NCBI RefSeq assembly: GCF_007489275.1
Contig: NZ_VLNR01000014.1
Location: 62,001-126,000 of the forward strand
DNA length: 64,000 bases
Direction of reading: 5' to 3'
From: Aquimarina algiphila
GTDB taxonomy: Bacteria > Bacteroidota > Bacteroidia > Flavobacteriales > Flavobacteriaceae
In this document: positions 37,125 to 46,900 of the stretch, piece after piece
Position numbering within the stretch: the stretch's first letter is position 1
Layout: every line of letters begins with the position of its first letter
Notes under the pieces: model-generated
Told to the model about the DNA's origin: nothing
The model's database searches: none
Seen by the model: the letters and a program-made list of their open reading frames with translations, nothing else
Position numbers and translations under genes: made by a program

Positions 37125-40100
37125 ATGAAAAACATTATGAGATCAGGTGTATTGCTATTTTTCTACTTTTTATGTAGTACAATGAGTGCACAATTTAATT
37201 ATGGAGAAGCCTTGCAGAAATCGCTTTTCTTTTATGAAGTTCAACAATCGGGAAAGTTACCAAGTTGGAACCGAGTAAGCTGGAGGGGAGATTCTACCAC
37301 AGAGGATGGATCTGATGTTGGATTAGACCTTAATGGAGGCTGGTTTGATGCAGGAGATCATGTAAAATTTAATTTCCCAATGGCATTTAGTGTTACAGCT
37401 TTGGCTTGGGGAGGTATCGAATTTAATGATGCATATCAAAACAGTGGGCAATTAGATATTCTTAAAAGAAACCTGCGTTTTGTTACAGATTATTTTATAA
37501 AATGTCATACTGCTCCAAATGAGCTATATGGCCAGGTTGGTAATGGTGGAATAGATCATGGATGGTGGGGATCACCAGAAGTATATCCTAGAGAACGCCC
37601 ATCATATAAAATTGATGCTGCTAATCCAGGTTCTGACCTTGCCGCAGAGACTGCAGCTGCAATGGCAGCAATGAGTATATTAATAAAAGCAGACGATCCT
37701 GCGTATAGCGTAACTTTAATAGAACATGCGAAACAACTATATGATTTTGCAGATACGTATAGAGATGAATATTCAAACTCTATAACAGATGCAGCAGGTT
37801 TTTATAGATCGTTTAGTAGCTACAACGATGAAATAGTCTGGGGAGCAATTTGGATGTATAAAGCTACAAATGATCCAAAATATTTAACAAAAGCAGAAGC
37901 AGAATATGACAATTTACAGAAAGAGGGACAAAGTACCACCTCAAAATATAAAGAAGCCTTCTCTTGGGATGATAAAGCTTATGGATGCTATTTATTATTA
38001 GCACAGATAACAGGAAAAGATAGATATGTCCAAGATATTGAACGTAACTTGGATTACTTTGCTCATAATGTAAATGGAGAATCAGTTCCTACAACACCTG
38101 GAGGGCTTCCACACCTTAGACAATGGGGTACCGTTAGATATGCATCTAATCAATCTTTATTGGCCTTGATTTATGGAGATAAAGTAACTACAGATCCAGT
38201 TAAGCAAGCTAGATATACAGGTTTTGCTAAAAGAATGGTAGACTATGCGTTAGGGGATAATCCTATTAATAGAAGTTTTATGAATGGCTTCGGAAATAAT
38301 CCTGCTAATGATCCTCATCACAGAGGAAATAGTGGAAATTGGACAAATAGTGATAGTGGTCCACCAACTACAGCAAGTCATATCCTATATGGAGCAGTAG
38401 TAGGAGGTCCCAAAGAGCCGGATAATGATAATTTTGTAGACGATAGAGGAGAATTTGTGGCTAACGAAGTTGCTTGTGATTATAATGCATGTATCACAGG
38501 TGTCTTGGCTAGGATGTATGGAAAATTTGGAGGAAATCCACTTCCTAACTTTCCAGTTGATGAAGTGCCTACTAGAGCCGAAATTCGTTCGTTTTCAAAA
38601 TTTAATAGCAATAATGCATTTGGATCTACGATTAGTATAATTATACAAAATAGAACAGCTTGGCCTGCAAGAGTAACAGACAAGTTAAGTTACAGGTATT
38701 ATTTTGATATTGCCGAAGGTATTGCGGCAGGAAAAACTATTGCTGATTATGATATTACGCTTAATGGTATTGGTGGTAATGCTACAATGACGGTTAAACC
38801 CGCTGGAGGAAGTGTTTATTATGCAGAAATAACAAATCTACCGTCAATTGCACCTATAGGAGACCCCGCATTTAGAACTGAAACTCAAATCAATATAAGA
38901 GTTGCTAATGGAGTTCCTTATGATACTGCTAATGATTGGTCTGCACAAGGACTAAGCAGCGGAGCAGTAGAAAGTGTTAATATTCCTGTATATGATAATG
39001 GGGTATTGGTATTTGGTTCAGAAATAGATGGAGGGAATACTCCTACTGCTTCCTTTACAGCTACTCCAGAATCAGGGACTGCACCCTTAGAAGTATCTTT
39101 TGATGCCTCTGCATCTTCAGATCCAAATGGTGATACACTTACTTACACTTGGGATTTTGGTAATGGTCAAACCTCAACATTAGCAACTCCAACGGTTACA
39201 TTTACAGAGATTAAGACATATACAGTAAGTCTTACAGTAAGTGACGGCACTAATGTTTCTTCACCATTTACTAAGGATATTGTAGTGTCTGATGGTAACA
39301 TTGCACCAATTGCCAATTTTATGGCTACACCAACAACAGGTATTGCTCCGGTAACGGTTAGTTTTGATGCCTCTGCATCTTCAGATCCAAATGGTGATAC
39401 ACTTACTTATACTTGGGATTTTGGAGACGGAAACACAAGTGTTGGAGTCACTGCAACCCATATCTATGCTTTAGTAGGTAATTACACGGTAACACTAACA
39501 GTAAGCGATGGAAGTAAAACAGATATAGCAACAGAAACCATAAATGTTACTGATGGTAGTCCGATTGCATCATTTACCGCAAGTGCCGAATCAGGAGTTG
39601 CTCCTTTAGCTGTAACTTTTGATGGGTCAGGGTCTTTAGATCCTGCCGGAGGTACGCTTAGTTATAGCTGGGATTTAGGAAACGGAGAAACTGCAACTAC
39701 TGCAACCGCTTCTACTACTTATACTACAGTAGGACAGTTTACAGTAACACTTACAGTAACAAATGCTGCAGGAGATATTGATACAGAGACAAAAACAATT
39801 ACCGTTACAGATGGTAGTATAAGTTGTAATTTCGGAGCTCCTTTATCAAATCCATTACCAACAATTGCTAATGTTTCTTATACAAATATTTATGTTTTAG
39901 GAACCGGTGGTCCTGATTTGAGTAATGTTACCAATTTTACCATCAATTGGGATTTAGCTAATAATGGATTATGGCAGTTTTCAATGAATACAAGTAATGG
40001 TATACCTAGCTGGTGGAATAATTTTTTACCAAAAATCACTCAGAATTTTAATGCTGCCGAACCATCAATTACAATTACAGATTCTGGATTTACAGGATTA

Positions 40101-40517
40101 GATGGAGAGTATTGGGCAACTATAGATACAGGAAATTTTGTATTAGTTTCAAAATCAGGAGGATTTACTATTTATTTTAGTTCTTCTGCTACAGCTCCTG
40201 ATTGTGGTAATGGTTCTAATACTCTAGTGTTATCGGGTCCTGAGTCTAATGTTATGATAACTCCTAATCCTGCGGTAAATGTTATCAATGTATCTATTAA
40301 TAGTAATAAAGCTAAGAAAAGTGATGCTATGACCGATGTTGTGATAAGATTATTCAATTTAACGGGCAATGTTGTTAAAACCCAACAATTCAAAAGCAAA
40401 GAGCAACAATTACAAGCTCAAATACCTATTGAAGGATTAGAATCGGGAATATATATATTAGAAACATTTGACGTCATATCAAATCAAAGAACACAGAGCA
40501 AAGTGATCGTTAAATAG
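37125..40517 (+). CDS. GH9 endoglucanase with CBM3c, three PKD, module X and T9SS tail
   Basis: 1130 residues. Signal peptide 1-22. GH9 domain 24-475 with catalytic base pair Asp75 and Asp78 (GGWFDAGDHVKF) and acid Glu448 (EFVANEVACDYNA). A CBM3c (about 483-635, NRTAWPARVTDKLSYRYYFD) follows, the classical processive endoglucanase pair. Then three PKD domains (640-899), the uncharacterised Cys901-Cys1027 module, and a T9SS type A sorting domain ending KVIVK. Predicted secreted cellulase; closely related to the N-terminal half of the next protein. Confidence 0.93.
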   Translation: MKNIMRSGVLLFFYFLCSTMSAQFNYGEALQKSLFFYEVQQSGKLPSWNRVSWRGDSTTEDGSDVGLDLNGGWFDAGDHVKFNFPMAFSVTALAWGGIEFNDAYQNSGQLDILKRNLRFVTDYFIKCHTAPNELYGQVGNGGIDHGWWGSPEVYPRERPSYKIDAANPGSDLAAETAAAMAAMSILIKADDPAYSVTLIEHAKQLYDFADTYRDEYSNSITDAAGFYRSFSSYNDEIVWGAIWMYKATNDPKYLTKAEAEYDNLQKEGQSTTSKYKEAFSWDDKAYGCYLLLAQITGKDRYVQDIERNLDYFAHNVNGESVPTTPGGLPHLRQWGTVRYASNQSLLALIYGDKVTTDPVKQARYTGFAKRMVDYALGDNPINRSFMNGFGNNPANDPHHRGNSGNWTNSDSGPPTTASHILYGAVVGGPKEPDNDNFVDDRGEFVANEVACDYNACITGVLARMYGKFGGNPLPNFPVDEVPTRAEIRSFSKFNSNNAFGSTISIIIQNRTAWPARVTDKLSYRYYFDIAEGIAAGKTIADYDITLNGIGGNATMTVKPAGGSVYYAEITNLPSIAPIGDPAFRTETQINIRVANGVPYDTANDWSAQGLSSGAVESVNIPVYDNGVLVFGSEIDGGNTPTASFTATPESGTAPLEVSFDASASSDPNGDTLTYTWDFGNGQTSTLATPTVTFTEIKTYTVSLTVSDGTNVSSPFTKDIVVSDGNIAPIANFMATPTTGIAPVTVSFDASASSDPNGDTLTYTWDFGDGNTSVGVTATHIYALVGNYTVTLTVSDGSKTDIATETINVTDGSPIASFTASAESGVAPLAVTFDGSGSLDPAGGTLSYSWDLGNGETATTATASTTYTTVGQFTVTLTVTNAAGDIDTETKTITVTDGSISCNFGAPLSNPLPTIANVSYTNIYVLGTGGPDLSNVTNFTINWDLANNGLWQFSMNTSNGIPSWWNNFLPKITQNFNAAEPSITITDSGFTGLDGEYWATIDTGNFVLVSKSGGFTIYFSSSATAPDCGNGSNTLVLSGPESNVMITPNPAVNVINVSINSNKAKKSDAMTDVVIRLFNLTGNVVKTQQFKSKEQQLQAQIPIEGLESGIYILETFDVISNQRTQSKVIVK

Positions 40518-40535
40518 ATAATTTTTAATCTAAAG

Positions 40536-40568
40536 AAAGAGAGAGGTTTTTTAAACCTTTCTCTTTTT
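40536..40568 (+). terminator. Terminator after first GH9 gene
   Basis: AAAGAGAGAGGTTT / AAACCTTTCTCTTT stem with a T-run, 18 bases past the stop. Confidence 0.8.
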
Positions 40569-40713
40569 AAAGAACTAGAGCGGATTTAATAAATAATCTA
40601 ATTTTTTTAAATAGTAGATGTTTGTAATAGAGTGATATACACTCAATTCTTCTTCTTCTTTCTAGCATTATTAGTGACTTTAATAAAAAAACTGACTTTT
40701 TTAAAAGTAAAAA

Positions 40714-40735
40714 GTACGCTTTAGTTGTTATTTAA
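40714..40735 (+). promoter_or_regulatory. Conserved upstream box of GH9-GH48 gene
   Basis: GTACGCTTTAGTTGTTATTT, counterpart of the box at 36864 and, for the first ten bases, of 35447. Preceded by ACTTTTTTAAAAGT, an imperfect inverted repeat also seen before the first copy. Confidence 0.4.
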
Positions 40736-40869
40736 ATATGACACAAACTATAACTCCTATAAACACTTCTACACATACATCCTTAATTCTATTCTTTATA
40801 TAAATAAGAATAACAATTAGAATTTATAGAAAAACTAAATAAAAAAACCTTAAAACCCAATTGATACTT

Positions 40870-40992
40870 ATGAGTAAAAAAAACCTTATAGCAAATAGCA
40901 AGTCAATAACTATTCCTTCTGGAAATGCCGTTTGTTACACAAATCAGCTGTTAGAAAAAAACCAACAAAAAACACTAAAATTAAAACCCTAA
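40870..40992 (+). CDS. Possible leader peptide ORF of GH9-GH48 gene
   Basis: 40 codons ending five bases before the GH9-GH48 ATG. Contains NSKSITIP and YTNQLLEKN, matching the leader ORF at 36998. Close spacing would allow coupling of translation. Whether it is made is unknown. Confidence 0.35.
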   Translation: MSKKNLIANSKSITIPSGNAVCYTNQLLEKNQQKTLKLKP

Positions 40993-40997
40993 ACATT

Positions 40998-43900
40998 ATG
41001 AAAAACTTTATGAGATCGGGTGTAATGTTATTGTTCTGCTTAGTATGTAGTACAATGACTGCACAATTTAATTATGGGGAAGCCTTGCAAAAGTCTCTCC
41101 TATTTTACGAAACACAACAATCGGGTATTTTACCTGATTGGAACAGAATTAGTTGGCGATCAGATTCTGGAATCAATGATGGTAAAGATGTAGGTCTTGA
41201 CCTTACTGGAGGATGGAATGATGCAGGAGATCATGTTAAATTTGGATTTCCAATGGCATTTTCTGTGACCGCACTTAATTGGGGGTTTTTAGAATATAAA
41301 GATGGTTATGATACCGCAAAACAGACAGAACATTTTAAAAGAAATGTTAAATGGGTAACAGATTACTTTATAAAATGCCACCCATCACCTAATGTTTTTT
41401 ATGCTCAGGTAGCCGATAGTAAATCACAAGATCATAACTTTTGGATGCCAGCAGAAATGGTTGATGTACATCCAATGTATGGTCAACGTAAATCTTATGC
41501 GTTAACAACTACCAAACCAGGTACAGAAGTTGCTTGTGAAACAGCAGCAGCATTGGCTTCAGCTAGTATCATTTTTAAAGATAGCGATCCTGCATATAGT
41601 GCAACATTGCTTAGACATGCAAAAGAATTATATGAGTTTGGTGATACCTATAGAGGATTATATAATGAAGATGGAGGAATTCCAGCTACAGGAACATATT
41701 CTTCAGGTAATTTTAAAGATGAATTAGCTTGGGGTGCACTTTGGCTTTATAAAGCTACAGGAGAACAAAAATATTTAGATAAGGCAGAAGCAGAATATGC
41801 ACAGCCAGATTTTTTATGGAGTCTTGTTTGGGAAGATAAATCTTATGGTAATATGGTCTTATTATCAATTATCACCGGAAAAGAAAAATACAAAGCAGAT
41901 GCAGAACGTCATTTAGACTGGTGGCAAAAAGGTGGCGGAGTTAGTTATTCTCCAGGTGGTCAGGCACACTTGACGCAATGGGGGTCTTTACGTCATGCAA
42001 TGAATGCTTCCTTAACGGCATTAATATATAGTGACAATGTAGCTACACCTAAGAAAAAACAATATCACGATTTTGCAGTAGCTCAGGTAAAATATGCATT
42101 AGGTGATAACCCTAATAATAGAAGTTTAGTTACAGGTTTTGGTGTAAATCCACCAACAAAACCACATCATAGAGGTCAACATGCAAGTTGGTCAAGAAGT
42201 TCTGCCAATCCAGTAGAATCTAGACATACAATGTGGGGAGCTTTAATGGGAGGACCTATGGCTGCAAATGATGTATTTGTAGAAGATAGAGATGATTTCC
42301 AGGCGAATGAAGTTGCTACCGATTATAATGCTTGCTATCAAGGAGTGTTGGCAAGAATGGTTATGGAATTTGGAGGTACACCATTACCAAACTTTCCACA
42401 ACCAGAAAAAGCAGGTGTAGAATTCATTAATGAGGCAAAAATTAATAATGATCAAGCTCGTTTTACTGAGGTTGCAATTTGGTTGAATAACCGTTCTGCC
42501 TGGCCAGCAAGAGTTGCAAATAAATTAACAGCAAGATATTTTGTAGATATTTCTGAAGGAGTAGCTGCTGGTTTTACAGCTAGTGATTATACGCTTACGG
42601 CACGTGGAGCAGGTTCAACTACAACAACAGGTTTACAAGTTTGGGATGCTGGTAGTAATATCTATTTTGCTGAAATAGAAGTTGACAAAGACAAAATGCC
42701 TTTCCCAGGAGGTCAGGGAGAATATAGAAGTGAAATTCAATTAAGAGTTTCTTTGCCTAATGATGCGCCAGTATCAGCTTGGGATGCGTCAAATGATTTT
42801 TCATATGCAGGATTAAACAATAATCTTAAAATTTCTGAGAATATTCCTATCTATGTAGATGGAGTACTTACAGGAGGTAAAGAACCAAACGGTGGAGAAA
42901 CACCCACGGCATCATTTACAGCTACTCCAGAGACAGGAGTTTCACCATTAGAGGTTAGTTTTGATGCTAGTGCATCTTCAGATCCAAATGGAGACGCAAT
43001 TACATATAGTTGGGATTTTGGTAATGGAGAAACATCGACATTAGCAACACCTAAAGTAACATTTACAGAGATTAAGACCTATACAGTAACACTTACTGTA
43101 AGTGATGGTACTAACATTTCTACTCCTGTGACCAAAGATATTGTAGTCTCAGATGGTAATATTGCACCAGTTGCTGATTTTACAGCTACTCCTACAACAG
43201 GAATAGCTACAGTTAATGTTAGTTTTGATGCTACAGCTTCTACCGATGCAAATGGAGATACACTAACCTATGCTTGGGATTTTGGAGATGGTACAACAGG
43301 TACAGGAATAACAGTAGATCATTTATATGCTGCCATTGGAGAATATACAGCTATATTAACGGTTAGTGACGGAAGTAAGACAGGAACCAAGACCACGACA
43401 ATAACTGTGACTGACGGAAGTCCTGTTGCTTCATTTACAGCAAGTGCAGAGACAGGTGTTGCTCCATTAGCTGTTAGTTTTGATGCTTCGGGATCATCAG
43501 ATCCTGCAGGAGGTGTACTAACATATAGTTGGGATTTTGGTAATGGAGAAGTAGCTACTACAGCAACCGCTTCTACTACATACACCACATTAGGACAAGT
43601 GACAGTAACACTTACGGTGACAAATGCTGCAGGAGATACAGCTTCTGCTACAAAAACAATAAATGTTACCGATGGTAGTGTAAGCTGTGCTTTTGGAACA
43701 CCAATAGCAGAGGCTTTACCAGCTATTAATACGGCATTCGAAAACATATTTGTTTTAGGAGGAAATGGACCAAACCTTGATAATGTTACCAATTTTACAA
43801 TTAATTGGGATCTTGCTAATAATGGATTATACCAATTCTCTATGAATACAACAGATGGTAATCCATCATATTATGTTGATTTCTTACCAAAAGTAACACA

Positions 43901-46900
43901 CAACTTTAACGCTACAGAACCGGCAATTACAATTACAGGTTCTGGGTTTACAGGATTAGACGGTGAGTATTGGGCGACTGTAGATGCAGGTAATTTTGTG
44001 TTAGTTTCTAAAACAGGTGGATTTACACTATATTTTAGTGGATCTGCAACAGCACCAGATTGTGGTACTACACCAACTCCGGTAGTAGTAGATGGAGCAA
44101 CAGTAAGCACAGATGGTGGATTAACTGCAGTAACCACTACCACAGGAGATGGTATTGCAGATTCAATTCTATTCGCCAATACAAGTACTTCTACTGAATC
44201 TTATATTTACTTGATTACTGATGAGGTAGGAAAGGTTTTGACAACAGAAACTTCTTCTCATGATTTTGAAGGAGCTGCTGCAGGAATATGTAAAGTTTAT
44301 GGATTATCATATACAGGAACTCTTAATGTAACTGGTAAAAATGTAACAGCGACAGATCTTTCAGACGGAAGTTTCTCTGTATCTAGTAATGCTATTATTG
44401 TAACTAGAGAAGCACAGAATATTGCAGTAGATGGAGGAGTAATTGCAGGAGGACCTTTTACATTTACAGTAGGTGACGGTATTGCAGATAATGTTTCTGG
44501 AGTTACTATCACAGGTAATGTTGGAGAAACCAGCCAATGGATTGTCACTGATGCTGCTGGAAAAATTCTTGGATTACCAGCTTCACCAGAAGCGGTAGAT
44601 TTTGATGGTGCAGGCGTAGGAAGTTGTTTTATTTATAGCGTAAGTTATAATGGAACAATTACTGGCCTTACAGCTAATGAAAATATTTCAGGTTTATCAG
44701 GAACATTTGATCTTTCTAATAGTATAGAGGTTGTAAGAAACCCTGTTACTACAGGAGGAGATTGTTCTTTTGGAGCACCATTAGCCAATGCATTACCCGC
44801 TCTTAATAGTAAATACGAACATATATTTGTTTTAGGTAATGGAGGTCCAAGCCTTGATAATGTTACTAATTTAACGATCAATTGGGATCTTGCCAATAAT
44901 GGATTGTACCAATTCTCTATGAATACCAATAATGGTACTCCAAGCTGGTATAATGATTTCTTACCCAAAGTGACGCAAACGTTTAATGCAGCACAACCAT
45001 CACTTACAATTACAGGTTCTGGCTTTACAGGATTAGATGGAGAGTATTGGGCGACAGAAGATTCGGGTAATTTTGTGTTAGTTTCCAAAACAGGAGGATT
45101 TACTATTTATTTCAGTACAAATGCTATAGCTCCTGATTGTGGAGGTCCTGTTAATAATAATCCAGTTGCTAGTCTTTCTGCAACACCTGTTTCTGGGGAA
45201 GCACCATTAGTTGTAACTTTTGATGCTTCAGGTTCAACCGATGCAGATGGAGATGCTTTAACGTATAGCTGGGATTTTGGAGATACTAATTCTGCTACAG
45301 GAGTTACTACAGAAAATACATATACTGCTATAGGTGATTATGTAGTTACTTTAACAGTAAATGATGGAAATGGAGGAGAAGATCAGGCAAAAATCACAAT
45401 TAAAGTAAATGATGGTGGAGTTATCATAAATCCACCAACTGGAGATAATGCCTATATCGATCGTTTTATAGAAATGAGAAATGAGATTTATGACCCGGCA
45501 AATGGATATTTCAGTGCAGATGGATCTCCTCATCACTCCATAGAGTCATTAATAGTTGAAGCGCCAGATCATGGTCATGAATCTACAAGTGAATTGTATT
45601 CATACTGGTTGTGGTTAGAGACTATGAATGGTAGAATTACCAAAGATTGGAAGCCATTAAATGATGTGTGGAATAAGATAGAGCAATTTATCATTCCTAC
45701 AAAAGCAGATCAGCCTACAAACGCTGCATATAATGCAGCTAAACCAGCAGCATATGCTAGTGAATTTCCATTACCAAGCAACTATCCTGCACCACTTAAT
45801 TTAAGTGCTCCTGTTGGTTCAGATCCGGTTTCACCAGATTTAACGGCAACGTATGGAGCTGATATTTATCAGATGCACTGGTTACTAGATAATGATAATT
45901 TCTATGGATATGGTAACAGAGGAGATGGTGTTAGTACTCCTTCTTATATCAATACATTCCAGAGAGGAGAACAAGAGTCTGTTTATGAAACAGTACCTCA
46001 CCCATCTTGGGAAGGATTTAACTGGGGAGGAACAGATGGGTTTTTACCTATCTTCATTGAAGATCAGAATTATGCAAAGCAATGGAGGTATACTAGTGCT
46101 CCAGATGCTGATGCAAGAGCGGTACAAGCAATGTACTGGGCTCAGGAATATGCTAAAGAACAAGGAGCTAGCTTAGGAAGTTTAGATCTTGATAAAGCTT
46201 CTAAAATGGGAGATTTCTTGAGACTTTCTATGTTTGATAAGTACTTTAAACCTATGGGTGTACAAAGTGCTACAAGTGGAGCAGGAACAGGATATGATAG
46301 TGCACATTATCTAATGTCTTGGTATATGTCTTGGGGTGGATCTGCTGATCCAGCTTCTCCATGGGCATTTAGAATTAGTTCTAGCCACTGTCATTTTGGA
46401 TATCAAAACCCAGTTGCAGCATATGCGTTAACTCAAGTAAATGAGTTAAAACCAAAATCTCAGAATGGAGAAAGAGATTGGAATGAAAGTCTTAAGAGAC
46501 AAATGGAGTTCTATACGTGGTTACAGTCTAAAGAAGGAGCTATAGCAGGTGGTGCTACTAATAGTTGGAATGGAGATTATAGTCCATACCCTGCAGGTAA
46601 ATCTACATTCTATGATATGGCTTTTGATACAAATCCTGTATATCACGACCCAGGAAGTGGAACTTGGTTTGGATGGCAAGCTTGGTCTATGGAGAGAGTA
46701 GCAGAATACTACTATATCTCTAATGACCCAATGGCTAAAAATCTTATGGACAAATGGGCTGCTTGGGTAAAAAGCGAAGTGAAGCTTATAGGAACTGATG
46801 ATTTTGAAATTCCTGCTACACTAGAATGGTCTGGTGAGCCTGATACTTGGAATCCTGCAAGTCCAGGAAGTAATACTGGTCTTAGTGTTAAAGTTGTGAA

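Noticed and set aside
40932-40997. Upstream start for the GH9-GH48 protein
   Set aside because: It would place 22 charged residues before the signal peptide and overlaps the leader ORF; ATG 40998 matches the sister gene.
43319-43792. Long minus-strand frames under PKD regions (also 63437-63922, 43871-44179, 44645-45088)
   Set aside because: They mirror coding bias of PKD repeats on the plus strand, lack start context, and read as low-complexity Val/Pro/Ser. Shadows.
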